NCBI GenBank assembly: GCA_019637685.1
Contig: JAHBVF010000008.1
Span: forward strand, 1 to 64,000
Direction: 5' to 3'
From: Caldilineaceae bacterium
GTDB taxonomy: Bacteria > Chloroflexota > Anaerolineae > Caldilineales > Caldilineaceae
Length of the DNA stretch: 64,000 bases
The notes under the pieces are model-generated. The model saw only the letters and a program-made list of their open reading frames with translations. It did not search any database and had not been told where the DNA came from. A program made the position numbers and the translations under genes. Within the stretch, counting starts at the first letter, position 1, and each line of letters begins with the position of its first letter. Below are positions 8,566 through 17,529 of this stretch, in pieces.

Positions 8566-9503
8566 TGGAGAATCAGGCCATGAATGTCGATCTTCGCCGC
8601 GGCCCCACATCCGGCAAGCTGGAGCGGGTGGCCGTCTGGTTGCGCCGCTACGATGTTTTGCCCCACGCCGCGCTTGTGGTGGTGATGTTTATCGTCCTCT
8701 TGCCCATCCTCTGGCTCATCTCCTCGTCGCTGAAGGATGCCCAGCAATTTTACAACCACCCTGCCGAACTGCTGCCCAGGGCCATTAGTCTGGTCAATTA
8801 TCAGTATATGTTCACCGCCATCCAGGCGTTGCCGGTCTATATGACCAACAGCTTCATCCTCGCCTTTGGCGTCACAGCTATTCAGGTGCTGTGTGCCTCT
8901 CTGGCTGGCTATGCTTTCGCCCGTATGACTTTCCGGGGGCGGGATGTGATTTTTCTGATAATCGTGATTTCTATGTTTGTCCCCCGGGGCGGCGGACTGA
9001 TGGCGCTGTATGAACTGATGAACTTTCTGAAGCTGCGCAACAGTCTCTTCGGAATGATCCTGCTCTTTGGCTCCCATCTGCCTGTGCCCATCTTTATTAT
9101 GCGCCAGGCATTCCTTTCCATTCCCAAAGAGATCGAAGAATCGGCAATGATTGATGGCGCCAGCCGCTGGCAAATTTTCTGGCGCATTGCCCTACCCCTG
9201 GCCACCAGTGCAATGGTGATTGTGGCGACTCTGGCCTTTGTGGGTGTCTGGAGCGACTTTCTCGTCACCTTTACAATGATTGACAGAGATAGCCAACTCA
9301 CCATTTCTGTGGGCATTCGTAAAGTGCTGACCAGCGGCTATGAGACGGCCACGGTGAATGTGCCCGAGCTGCGCGGTCAGTTTGCCAGCGAAGCCGCGGA
9401 CGCCGCGATGCTGCTCTTCAGTGCCTTCCCTGTGATCCTCATCTACGCCCTGCTCCAGCGCTGGTTTATGAAGGGGATTACTGAGGGCGCCATCAAATTC
9501 TAG
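8565..9503 (+). CDS. sugar ABC transporter permease (MalG/UgpE type)
   Basis: 312 residues, six predicted spans, with an EAA loop EESAMIDGASRWQIFWRIALPLA at about residues 190-212. An Arg/Pro-rich cytoplasmic N-terminus precedes the first span. It starts at the TAATG overlap with the preceding permease, so the two subunits are co-translated. It completes the first importer. Confidence 0.92.
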   Translation: MENQAMNVDLRRGPTSGKLERVAVWLRRYDVLPHAALVVVMFIVLLPILWLISSSLKDAQQFYNHPAELLPRAISLVNYQYMFTAIQALPVYMTNSFILAFGVTAIQVLCASLAGYAFARMTFRGRDVIFLIIVISMFVPRGGGLMALYELMNFLKLRNSLFGMILLFGSHLPVPIFIMRQAFLSIPKEIEESAMIDGASRWQIFWRIALPLATSAMVIVATLAFVGVWSDFLVTFTMIDRDSQLTISVGIRKVLTSGYETATVNVPELRGQFASEAADAAMLLFSAFPVILIYALLQRWFMKGITEGAIKF

Positions 9504-9524
9504 CCTGCGCAATCTGAAAAATGG

Positions 9525-9561
9525 ATACGGATACAATCGAAGGGATGGATTGTATCCGTAT
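9525..9561 (+). terminator. hairpin at the end of the first ABC operon
   Basis: Perfect 14-bp stem ATACGGATACAATC / GATTGTATCCGTAT with a nine-base loop. There is no long T run, so termination may be inefficient and some readthrough into the second operon is possible. Confidence 0.6.
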
Positions 9562-9626
9562 CTGTATGGTCTGGGTTTGTCGTTGCACACGCCGTCGGGC
9601 ACGGCAACTGTCCATTTTTTGGATGC

Positions 9627-9656
9627 TTGCATTTTCGGGCACATTGATTCTATACT
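9627..9656 (+). promoter_or_regulatory. promoter of the second ABC operon
   Basis: TTGCAT (9627-9632), 18-base spacer, TATACT (9651-9656), about 107 bases before the binding-protein start. I see no copy of the LacI operator decamer here. Confidence 0.6.
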
Positions 9657-9762
9657 TCTCTGGACACGCCCCACGAGTCCCACCGCGCGTCTCACCGGGT
9701 ATCCGCCCATACTGTTGTTTGCTGTCTTTTTGCGAATTTTCCACACCAAAGGAGAAGAGGAA

Positions 9763-11130
9763 ATGTCTGTACAGAGACGTATTGTAAGTCGCCGCGATTT
9801 TCTACGTTTGGCCGCGGCCGCGGGTGGAATGGCTGCCCTGGCTGCCTGTGCTGCACCTGCACCGCCCGCATCTGACACAGCCGCGGGTGGCGGCGAAGCG
9901 GCTGCCCCGGAAACAGTCGAACTGCGTGTTTCGATTCTGCAGGGTGCGCCTGTGGAGCCTGTTAATGAGTTCCTGCGGGATGCTACTACGGCCAGGAACC
10001 CCAATGTGACCACCAAATTTGAGTATATCAACGGCGATTTGGCCGAGTTGGTCTATGCCCAGGCCGCGGCCGGCACTCTGGCCGACGTCTTCTTCAGCGC
10101 GGATCTGTATGCTGTCCCCTTTGCCAAGAACGACGTTTCTCTCGACCTGCGGGCCATGGCCGAGGGCGATCCCGATGTGGATTTGAATGATGTCTTCCCC
10201 GCTATGCTGGGCCTGGGCACTGTGGACAACGAAATCCACTTCCTGCCTTCGGGCCTGGATGTGGTGACGATGTACTACAACAAAACACTCTTCGAGCAGG
10301 CTGGGGCTGAGTTGCCTACTGACACCTGGACGTGGGATGATCTGATCGCCAACTGCAAACTCATCACCGAAATGGAGCAGGACGACAGCGGCAACCCCAA
10401 GTATTGGGGTCTCTCCAACGCCACGTGGAGCTGGTGGGCCACAGTCTATCCCTGGGTGGTGGGGTATGGCGGTCTGATTCTGGCGGACGACCGATCCACC
10501 TGGTCTGACCCCAAGACTGTCGAAGGCTTGCAGGCCTATGCCAATCTCTGGGCCGAGCACAATATTGCCCAGCCGCTGGGTCTGGATGTGGGCGGCGACT
10601 CCTTCCAGTTGGGCCGGGCTGCCATCTATACCCACATTCAAGCCCTGCGCACGCCCATCCGCACAAATGTGGCCGATAAATTTGATTGGGATGTGCAACT
10701 GATGCCGGTGATGCCCGATGGCCGGCACCGCACTGGGATGGGTACGTGGGGAATGTCGGCCTATTCGGGCAGCAAACACCCCGAACTGGCCTACCAGTAT
10801 GTGAAAAACATCATCACGCCCGACGTGCAGACGAAGATGACACAGGCCGAAATAATCGTGCCTCTGCTGCGCTCCATCGCTGAAAAGGGCGATTGGACAA
10901 ATGGGCTGGCCACGCCTCCCCAGAATTTCATGGCCTTCGTCAACGGCGCGGACGATGCCATCCTGCCTGTGATGGATCACCCGGCGGATTGCGGCAGTTT
11001 CTATGTGGGCGTGGTGCAGCAGTCCTATCAGGCCGCGTTGGAGGCTGTTATCCGGGGCGACAAAGGCGCAGCCGAAGCCTTTTCCGAAGCCGATACAGTC
11101 ATTCAGAACTGCCTGGACGAAAACAGTTAG
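9763..11130 (+). CDS. extracellular solute-binding lipoprotein of the second sugar importer
   Basis: 455 residues. The start is ATG 9763 behind AAAGGAGAAGAGG; upstream in-frame codons lack homology or signal features. SRRDFLRLAAAAGG and ALAACAAP give a Tat signal with lipobox around residue 30. The mature domain is a family-1 sugar-binding fold: VYAQAAAGTLADVFFSADLY, FLPSGLDVVTMYYNKTLFE, and a C-terminal Cys pair that may form a disulfide. It is a paralogue of the protein at 6146, with a clearly different sequence, so probably a different sugar. Confidence 0.93.
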   Translation: MSVQRRIVSRRDFLRLAAAAGGMAALAACAAPAPPASDTAAGGGEAAAPETVELRVSILQGAPVEPVNEFLRDATTARNPNVTTKFEYINGDLAELVYAQAAAGTLADVFFSADLYAVPFAKNDVSLDLRAMAEGDPDVDLNDVFPAMLGLGTVDNEIHFLPSGLDVVTMYYNKTLFEQAGAELPTDTWTWDDLIANCKLITEMEQDDSGNPKYWGLSNATWSWWATVYPWVVGYGGLILADDRSTWSDPKTVEGLQAYANLWAEHNIAQPLGLDVGGDSFQLGRAAIYTHIQALRTPIRTNVADKFDWDVQLMPVMPDGRHRTGMGTWGMSAYSGSKHPELAYQYVKNIITPDVQTKMTQAEIIVPLLRSIAEKGDWTNGLATPPQNFMAFVNGADDAILPVMDHPADCGSFYVGVVQQSYQAALEAVIRGDKGAAEAFSEADTVIQNCLDENS

Positions 11131-11161
11131 CCAAAGCTGACTTTGGAATGTGAACCAAATT

Positions 11162-11197
11162 ACGGGATGGCAGGAGGCGTTCTTTCTGCCATCCCGT
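11162..11197 (+). terminator. intra-operon hairpin after the second binding protein
   Basis: Perfect 12-bp stem ACGGGATGGCAG / CTGCCATCCCGT, 12-base loop, followed by TGTCCTGTC rather than a T run. Its position repeats the arrangement in the first importer. Confidence 0.7.
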
Positions 11198-11242
11198 TGT
11201 CCTGTCATCCAGCCGTCGTATTCATCTTGCAGGGAGCGTGTA

Positions 11243-12199
11243 GTGGCCGCAGAAACTACATTTTCACCCACCCAACCCATTATAAAAAAGAGTCTCTACG
11301 AACGTCTCACCGGCACAAAACGGCAGCGGGATACGATTGAGGGCTATCTTTTTATTCTGCCCGTCGTGCTCGGCCTGCTGATTTTTACCATCGGTCCTGT
11401 GATCGCTTCGTTCTATATTAGCTTTACCAAATACCCGATTCTGCGCTCCCCCGAATGGGTTGGCGCGCGCAATTATGTCAATATGGTGACGCGGGAACCC
11501 TACTTTTGGCAGGCGGTAAAGGTGACGGTCATCTATGCGTTGACCGCGGTGCCCCTGGGCATCATCGGCGGGTTTTTCCTGGCCCTGCTCCTCAACCAGC
11601 GCATCAAAGGGATGTCTTTCTTTCGCGCCAGCTTCTATATGCCGACAATTGTGCCTGCGGTTGCCAGCGCTGTGCTCTGGGGGTGGCTGCTGAACCCCGA
11701 CTATGGACTGATCAACGCGGGACTGAAGGCGGTGGGATTGCCCACTTCCCGTTTCCTCGGCGATCCCAGTTCTGCGCTTGGTTCGCTGGTCTTTATGAGC
11801 CTGTGGGGTGTCGGCGGCGGGATGATTATCTATCTGGCCGGTCTGCAGGGCATCCCCGAAACTTTTTACGAGGCGGCCAAAATTGATGGGGCCAACAGCC
11901 GGCAGCTTTTCCGCTTCATCACCCTGCCCCTGATGACACCGACCCTCTTCTTCGGTCTGGTCATGGGGCTGATTGGCGCGTTCCAATATTTCACCGAAGC
12001 CTTCATTCTGACCTCTGGCGGGCCACTCTTTGCCACCTATTTTTACAGTCTGATGGTCTATGAACGGGCTTTCCGTTTTACCCAAATGGGGATGGCCGCG
12101 GCCATGGCCTGGTTTTTGCTGGTCATCGTTCTTGTGCTGACGCTGCTGGTCTTCCGCAGTTCTGCCCTCTGGGTCTTCTATGAAACGGAGGTGAAATAG
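11243..12199 (+). CDS. sugar ABC transporter permease (MalF/UgpA type)
   Basis: 318 residues from GTG 11243 (preceded by AGGGAGCG). The longer in-frame ORF begins inside the upstream hairpin and is unlikely. Six spans; the EAA loop reads YEAAKIDGANSRQLFRFITLP at about residues 210-230. The first half has the usual GFFLALLLNQRIKG and FYMPTIVPAVASAVLWGWLL blocks. It partners the permease at 12202. Confidence 0.92.
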   Translation: MAAETTFSPTQPIIKKSLYERLTGTKRQRDTIEGYLFILPVVLGLLIFTIGPVIASFYISFTKYPILRSPEWVGARNYVNMVTREPYFWQAVKVTVIYALTAVPLGIIGGFFLALLLNQRIKGMSFFRASFYMPTIVPAVASAVLWGWLLNPDYGLINAGLKAVGLPTSRFLGDPSSALGSLVFMSLWGVGGGMIIYLAGLQGIPETFYEAAKIDGANSRQLFRFITLPLMTPTLFFGLVMGLIGAFQYFTEAFILTSGGPLFATYFYSLMVYERAFRFTQMGMAAAMAWFLLVIVLVLTLLVFRSSALWVFYETEVK

Positions 12200-12201
12200 C
12201 A

Positions 12202-13089
12202 ATGCTTGAAGGCCGAGAGATCCATTTGGGGCTAGGCGATATTCGTTTCAACAAACCCAAGCAATCCCTCTTTATTCTGATCGTCTATCTGGTTCTGCTC
12301 GTAGGCGCGCTTGTCTTTTTGCTGCCCCTCTTCTGGCTGATCACCACCTCCCTGAAGACGAATGCAGAGGTCTACGTCTTCCCGCCCACCTTCATCCCCA
12401 CAACTTTTCGTTGGCAGAATTTCCCCGATGGCTGGTTCTATCAGGGAATGAACTTCTCCCGCTGGCTGTGGAATACCGTCTTTATCACTGCGACAGTCAC
12501 AGTGGGCGCGATTATCTCCTCGTCCCTCTGCGCCTATGGCTTTGCCCGCATTAAATTTCCTGGCCGGGATTTCTGGTTTCTGTTGGTGTTGGCTTCGATT
12601 ATGCTGCCCGGCGCGGTGACGCTTATCCCCCTCTACATTATGTACAGCCGCATCGGCTGGCTGGGCACATTTTTTCCCCTCACTGTGCCCGCCTTTTTCG
12701 GCGGCGGCGCTTTCAACATCTTTCTCCTGCGCCAGTTCTTCACCACCATTCCCATCGAATTAGAAGAGGCCGCCATTCTGGACGGCGCGGGCCGCTTTCG
12801 CATCTGGTGGCAGATCATTCTGCCTCTGACCAAACCCGCGCTGGCAACGATTGCTGTCTTTACGTTCCAGGGCGTCTGGAACGACTTCTACGGCCCGCTC
12901 ATCTTCCTGACCAACCCCGACACCTATACCCTGGCCCTGGGCATCAGCTTTTTTCGGGGACTCTACAACACGGAAATCCCCCTGATGATGGCTATGTCCT
13001 TTCTGATGGTCGTGCCTACCCTCATCGCCTTCTTCTTTGCCCAGCGCTTGATGATTCGCGGTGTGGTGCTCTCCGGGTTGAAGGCATAG
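12202..13089 (+). CDS. sugar ABC transporter permease (MalG/UgpE type)
   Basis: 295 residues beginning two bases after the upstream stop, with GGAGGTG just before that stop acting as ribosome site. Six spans and an EAA loop EEAAILDGAGRFRIWWQIIL at about residues 190-210. With 9763 and 11243 it forms a second complete membrane/binding module without an ATPase. The operon ends at a strong bidirectional terminator. Confidence 0.92.
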   Translation: MLEGREIHLGLGDIRFNKPKQSLFILIVYLVLLVGALVFLLPLFWLITTSLKTNAEVYVFPPTFIPTTFRWQNFPDGWFYQGMNFSRWLWNTVFITATVTVGAIISSSLCAYGFARIKFPGRDFWFLLVLASIMLPGAVTLIPLYIMYSRIGWLGTFFPLTVPAFFGGGAFNIFLLRQFFTTIPIELEEAAILDGAGRFRIWWQIILPLTKPALATIAVFTFQGVWNDFYGPLIFLTNPDTYTLALGISFFRGLYNTEIPLMMAMSFLMVVPTLIAFFFAQRLMIRGVVLSGLKA

Positions 13090-13139
13090 ATGGGAGATTT
13101 CTGCTTCTGCTATCGGCGATACCTGTAGGAACTGGCTGA

Positions 13140-13198
13140 AAGATGAAATGAGAAACGTGAGATCGCAGCCCGATCTCACGTTTCTCATTTCATCTTTT
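13140..13198. terminator. bidirectional terminator
   Basis: A perfect 26-bp stem (arms 13140-13165 and 13171-13196) with a five-base loop and A/T tails on both sides. It serves the ABC operon on the plus strand and the YhcH-type gene on the minus strand. Confidence 0.9.
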
Positions 13199-13241
13199 GC
13201 TTTTCTCTTCGTGACTTCCCGTGTAGGACCGCTCTTCTGCC

Positions 13242-13691
13242 CTACGCAATCGCGATTTTCACCACCACTTTGTGCAAATTCCCGTCGGACAGCAGAGGCG
13301 TGTGCGCGTCCTCTGGGAAAAAGATCGCGAATGATCCCGGGCCGGTCGCCACATACGCGTCTGGCGTGTCGTCGTAGAGAACGGCATCTTTGGCCGTGTC
13401 GAATTCACTTTGCGGCTGGGTGCAGGCAGGCGTGGATTTCCAGCCCATCTCGTCGATCCCCGCGACCACATACTGAATGTCCATATAGGCCCGGTGGGAT
13501 TCCAGCTTGCCCACATCCCGGCTGCGACCCGGCCCGTTGGTGATGAGGGCATATAACTTGTCGCCGTCGATCTCGTAGCGGCCCGGGGCCAGATCGGCCA
13601 ACCCTTCCTGGCGCAGAAAGGCAAAAGCCGCGGCGAAACGGGGGTGCAGACCGGCGTAGCGGTCGGCCTGGGAAAGAGGACTGAGAATCAT
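13242..13691 (-). CDS. YhcH/YjgK/YiaL-family sugar-metabolism protein
   Basis: 149 residues, the usual length for the family. A cupin-like beta-barrel with the signatures ESHRAYMDIQYVVAG, a conserved Asp/Glu-rich middle, and FAIFFPEDAHTPLL followed by KVVVKI at the C-terminus. The His and Glu residues there bind metal in YhcH-type proteins. Relatives occur in sialic-acid, sugar-acid and beta-galactosidase loci and are thought to handle sugar anomers or sugar acids. Start ATG 13691 has GGAGACC upstream. It lies convergent to the second sugar importer, which supports a role in the same catabolic path. Confidence 0.88.
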   Translation of the reverse strand: MILSPLSQADRYAGLHPRFAAAFAFLRQEGLADLAPGRYEIDGDKLYALITNGPGRSRDVGKLESHRAYMDIQYVVAGIDEMGWKSTPACTQPQSEFDTAKDAVLYDDTPDAYVATGPGSFAIFFPEDAHTPLLSDGNLHKVVVKIAIA

Positions 13692-13808
13692 CGGTTGGGG
13701 TCTCCTGTGTGGGTATACGGCGGACAGTCAGCCCGCCAAAACGAACAACGGATGTATTGTCGTAGATTGGGAGACGATCTGCAAGTAGCGATATAGGCCG
13801 GGCGGAAC

Positions 13809-13847
13809 AAAAAAACACCCGACCCTACGGAGGCAGGCCGGGTGTTT
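13809..13847 (-). terminator. minus-strand terminator without an assigned gene
   Basis: On the minus strand AAACACCCG pairs with CGGGTGTTT around a 17-base loop, followed by seven T residues. No confident minus-strand gene lies upstream of it; see the region 13848-14303. Confidence 0.7.
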
Positions 13848-14303
13848 GGGAGGGAAAGCCGAGGAGCCAGCAGAAGGGTATTGGGGGGGATTGTGCGTCA
13901 AATATACCGCACCCCATCCGCAGTGAGGATTCTGCGGTGGGTCACTCCTAACACGCCCCGTTCGACGAATTGCCAAGCAGTGCCTGGGCGTTGTATCGGG
14001 CGTCAGTATTGCTCCAACTGGGAACAGTTCCAGTATAAGGCTCCGGTCGCCGCAACAGCCTGTCCAACAGTTGGGTTTGCCTACTGGTCAAGTGGACAGG
14101 TCCCTCCCCATTGCTTCTGTCTTTTACAAGAAAATCTGCGCCACATCCCGCGGTGTGAGGCTCATAGTGTAGGGGATGGACAGGTGCGAACAGTTGCCTG
14201 ATAGGACAATTTTCGCACTGGTCGAAGGGATTGAGGCTGGTTGGTGCCGTGCGTGAACTGGCACCCCTGCCACTCTGCATACCAATACACTACGGCCCAC
14301 CCA
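13848..14303. other. 456-base region without a confident gene
   Basis: The minus strand has an ORF from 14280 to 13948 (110 codons) with FDQCENCPIRQLFAPVHP and HTAGCGADF, a Cys spacing loosely like the N-terminus of Fnr-type regulators, but the rest has no domain I recognise. A terminator for this strand lies just beyond at 13809. On either strand CCTGTCCA/TGGACAGG (14067-14101 region) can close a long hairpin. It may be a decayed gene or a structured RNA. Confidence 0.3.
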
Positions 14304-14333
14304 TTGGACACAAATCGTCGAATCGGGTACTCT
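14304..14333 (+). promoter_or_regulatory. promoter of the radical SAM gene, probably leaderless
   Basis: TTGGAC (14304-14309), 18-base spacer, TACTCT (14328-14333). The ATG at 14340 lies seven bases after the -10 box, and no ribosome-binding site is present, which suggests a leaderless transcript. Confidence 0.45.
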
Positions 14334-14339
14334 ATTTGT

Positions 14340-15773
14340 ATGAAAAAAATGCCTGAAATAATCCTCCTCTCCTGCTATGAATTGGGCCACCAGCCAGTAA
14401 GCCTGGGCTGGCCCCTGGCCGCGCTGAACCAGGCCGGTCTGATCGCCAGCGCGGTCGATCTGTCGGTGGATGACTTCCCCACGGACGCGGCCTCGACAGC
14501 CCATCTGATCGCCATTGCCGCGCCCATGCACACCGCGCTGCGCCTGGGCGTGGACGCGGCCCGGCGGGCGCGCGGCCTCAATCCCAATGCCCACATCACC
14601 TTTTACGGCCTCTATGCCTGGCTGAATGGGGACTATCTGCTGCACAGCAACGGCGAAGCCGCGCTGGCCGATTCGGTCATCGCCGGGGAATACGAGGGGC
14701 CGCTTGTCGAACTGGCTCGCGCCCTGGCCGACGGCCGGGCCGCGGCAGAAGTGGCTGGCATTTCCACAGCCGGAAAAGCGGCCCAGCCCCATCTGGCCCG
14801 ACTCCCGTTTCCCGTGCCCGTGCGTGCGCCACTGCCATCGCTGGACCAGTACGCCCGTTATATGGCCGACAACGAAAGCCACCTGGCGGGCTATGTGGAG
14901 GCCAGCCGAGGCTGTCTGCACACCTGTCGCCATTGCCCGGTTGTGCCGGTCTACAACGGACGTTTCTTCGTCGTCCCCGCCGAAACTGTGCTGGCCGACA
15001 TCCGCCAACAGGTGGCCGCGGGCGCACGCCACATCACCTTTGGCGACCCGGACTTTCTCAACGGGCCGGGCCACGCGCTGAAAATCGCTGAGGCACTGCA
15101 CGCAGAATTCCCCCGGCTGACCTTCGACTTCACCACAAAAGTCGAGCACATTTTGGAACACCGGTCGTTGATGGGGCAACTGCGGGAAGCGGGCGCGACT
15201 TTCGTCGTCTCCGCCTTCGAGTCCACCAGCAAACGGGTGCTGGCCCGGCTGAACAAAGGCCACACTGTGGCCCAGATGGACGAGGCGCTGGCTGTTCTGG
15301 CCGATATTGGGCTGGCCGTCCAACCCACGTGGCTGCCGTTCACGCCCTGGACAACACTGGACGACTATCTGGGGATGCTGGCCTGGATTCGCAGCCGAGG
15401 GCTGATCCCCTCCACCTCTGCGGTGCAACTGTCGATTCGTCTGCTTGTGCCGCCGAGCAGCGCGCTGCTGGATCACCCGGACGTGGACAGTTGGCGGGGC
15501 GAACTGGACGCGGCCAACTTCACCTGGCGCTGGACGCACCCGGACCCGCGGGTGGATGATCTGGCCCGTCAGGTTGCCCGCATTGCCGAGGACGCGGCGG
15601 AAGATGCCGACCCGTGGGCTGTCTTTGCCGCGGTGGAGCAGGCCGCCTATGGCCTGGCCGGGCGTACCCCACCGATTCACCCCCGGCCCACTTTCCTGCC
15701 GCCGCCGCCGCCCCGACTGACTGAAAATTGGTTCTGCTGAGCGGAACCCACTGCCGACCAGTTTGGTCGCTAA
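14340..15773 (+). CDS. CUAEP-tail radical SAM selenoprotein (TGA at 15738 read as Sec)
   Basis: 477 residues if the in-frame TGA at 15738-15740 is selenocysteine, 466 if it is a stop. Residues 1-130 resemble a B12-binding-type Rossmann domain. The radical SAM cluster motif CLHTCRHC (CxxxCxxC) lies near residue 195, followed by [15 protein letters not shown] and a TIM-barrel core. A Pro-rich stretch then leads to Trp-Phe-Cys-TGA-[10 protein letters not shown]-TAA. Cys-Sec-Ala-Glu-Pro is precisely the tail that names the CUAEP/CCAEP-tail radical SAM family, in which Sec alternates with Cys. A SECIS-like hairpin starts 14 bases after the TGA. The reaction is unknown. Conventional gene calling would stop at the TGA and lose the C-terminal 11 residues. 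Confidence 0.88.
15753..15770 (+). promoter_or_regulatory. bacterial SECIS-like element
   Basis: CGACCA (15755-15760) pairs perfectly with TGGTCG (15764-15769) around loop GTT, with a further G-C pair at the base across one bulge. The apical loop starts 20 bases after the TGA and has G as first base, as the bacterial SECIS model demands. The hairpin lies inside the extended reading frame and would recruit SelB. Confidence 0.75.
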
Positions 15774-15795
15774 GATTGAGGACAGACCAAAGACT

Positions 15796-15820
15796 GCTGA
15801 CCGCGTTTTCGCGGGTCAGC
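15796..15820 (+). other. stable hairpin between radical SAM and NAPRT genes
   Basis: GCTGACC...GGTCAGC with an inner GCG/CGC pairing around TTTT. No T run follows, so it is not a typical terminator; it lies 55 bases before the NAPRT start and may shape that gene's leader. Confidence 0.45.
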
Positions 15821-15874
15821 GGTCCGACGTCCAGCATAAAATGTTGCTTTGAACACGGAGATCGCAGACCCCCA

Positions 15875-17425
15875 ATGACCTATTCCCGACGCCTGGCCGA
15901 GGGCATCCTTTTCACAGACCAGTACCAACTGACAATGGCCCAACTTTACTTTCGCATGGGCCTGCACGAACGGGAGAGCCAGTTCGACCACTTCTTCCGC
16001 AGCTACCCGGATTACGGCGCGCACCAGGCGGGCTTCTGTGTCAACGCGGGGCTGGACTGGCTGATCGATTGGATGCAAGAGGCCCGTTTCGGCGACGAGG
16101 AGATCGGCCACCTGCGGGGAATGACCAGCCGCACCGGCGCGCGCCTCTTTGCCGACGACTTTCTGGCCTGGCTGCGGGCCAACGGCGACTTCTCCGGCAT
16201 CAGCCTGCGCGCTGTGCCCGAAGGACGGGTGGTCCACGCCAACACGCCGCTGACTGTCGTGCGCGGTCCCCTGGCCATGGCGCAAATTCTGGAAACTTCC
16301 CTGCTCAATCACCTGAACTATCCGATTCTGATTGCCTCCAAAGCCGCCCGCCTGCGGGAGAGCGCCAACGGCAGCGTCTTTCTGGAGTTCGGTATTCGCC
16401 GCGCCCACGAGCGGGGCGGCAACGCGGGGACGCGGGCCGCGCTCATCGGCGGCGCGGACTTTACCTCCAACGCGGGGGTTTCCCATCTGCTCGGCTTCCC
16501 GCCGAAGGGAACCCACGCGCACGCGCTGGTGCAGGCTTTTCTGGCGTTGGGCATGAGCGAGTACGACGCCTTTCAAGCCTACGCCGATGTCTACCCCGAC
16601 GAGTGTCTGCTGCTGGTGGATACGATCAACACACTGGAAAGCGGCGTGCCCAATGCTATCCGGGTCTTCGAGGGGCTGCGGGCCAAAGGCTACGAGCCGG
16701 TGGGCGTGCGCCTGGATTCCGGCGACCTGGCCTATCTGAGCATCCAGACCGCCAAACTGCTGGACGCGGCGGGCTTTCCCAATGCCTCAATTGTTCTCTC
16801 CAACAACCTGGACGAACTGGTCATCTGGCAGATCGCCACGCAGATCAACGCCGAGGCCAAGCGTTACGGCGTGGACCCCGCGGGCGTCATCCGGCGTCTT
16901 GTCTACGGCGTGGGGACCCGGCTGATTACCTCCGAGGGAGATTCGTCCCTGGGCGGGGTCTACAAACTGGTGGCCGTGCGCGAGGGGGAAGAATGGAAGC
17001 CCGCCATCAAACTGTCGGAAGCCAGGGGAAAGACGCCCAATCCCGGGCACAAGGAACTCTACCGTATCTACGACGAGCGAGGACATGCGACTGCCGATCT
17101 GGTCGCCCTTTCCGACGAAAAGCCAGACGCATCCCAACGGATTGTCCTGCGCCATCCGGGGACCCGCACCAAATGGCGGGCGCTGGAATCCCGGCAGATT
17201 TCCCAGATAGAGCCGCTGCTGGAGGATATTCTGGTGGAGGGCCGTCTGGTCTATGACCGACCCGACATCGACGCTATGCGCGGCCGGCGCATGGCCGATG
17301 TGGAGCGTCTGGACCCCGGCGTGCGCCGTCTGATCAATCCCCACGTCTATCACGTTTCCATCAGCCAGAAGCTGTGGGATGTGAAGGACGGGCTGATTCG
17401 GGAGTTGACCGGGGAAGCGGGATAA
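15875..17425 (+). CDS. pncB: nicotinate phosphoribosyltransferase
   Basis: 516 residues from ATG 15875 (GGAG 14 bases upstream). The protein converts nicotinate and PRPP to nicotinate mononucleotide with ATP hydrolysis, the first step of NAD salvage, in the cytoplasm. Family signatures: N-terminal [15 protein letters not shown], a substrate loop EFGIRRAHE with [11 protein letters not shown] around residues 170-195, the catalytic-barrel strand [13 protein letters not shown] near residue 275, and a C-terminal zinc-type/extension region. Length is normal for the long NAPRT type. The 102-base gap after the selenoprotein gene suggests, but does not prove, a shared transcript. Confidence 0.95.
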   Translation: MTYSRRLAEGILFTDQYQLTMAQLYFRMGLHERESQFDHFFRSYPDYGAHQAGFCVNAGLDWLIDWMQEARFGDEEIGHLRGMTSRTGARLFADDFLAWLRANGDFSGISLRAVPEGRVVHANTPLTVVRGPLAMAQILETSLLNHLNYPILIASKAARLRESANGSVFLEFGIRRAHERGGNAGTRAALIGGADFTSNAGVSHLLGFPPKGTHAHALVQAFLALGMSEYDAFQAYADVYPDECLLLVDTINTLESGVPNAIRVFEGLRAKGYEPVGVRLDSGDLAYLSIQTAKLLDAAGFPNASIVLSNNLDELVIWQIATQINAEAKRYGVDPAGVIRRLVYGVGTRLITSEGDSSLGGVYKLVAVREGEEWKPAIKLSEARGKTPNPGHKELYRIYDERGHATADLVALSDEKPDASQRIVLRHPGTRTKWRALESRQISQIEPLLEDILVEGRLVYDRPDIDAMRGRRMADVERLDPGVRRLINPHVYHVSISQKLWDVKDGLIRELTGEAG

Positions 17426-17529
17426 ACAAAATAGCGAATAGCGAATTGAGAATGATAAATGGTTTGCACGTCACGTGCTACCTGCAACTTTCAACCTGCA
17501 ACCCTCCCCACCCGAAAGGGCACTGACAA

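Noticed and set aside
9550..9762. 70-residue N-terminal extension of the second binding protein
   Set aside because: The extension would bury the Tat signal; a proper ribosome site precedes the ATG at 9763 and a promoter lies within the extension.
14124..15680. 518-codon minus-strand open frame opposite the radical SAM gene
   Set aside because: It mirrors a GC-rich real gene and has no ribosome site or recognisable domain; the plus strand has the cluster motif and family tail.
15775..15874. riboswitch upstream of the NAPRT gene
   Set aside because: There is a hairpin but no conserved NAD- or other riboswitch core that I can recognise.
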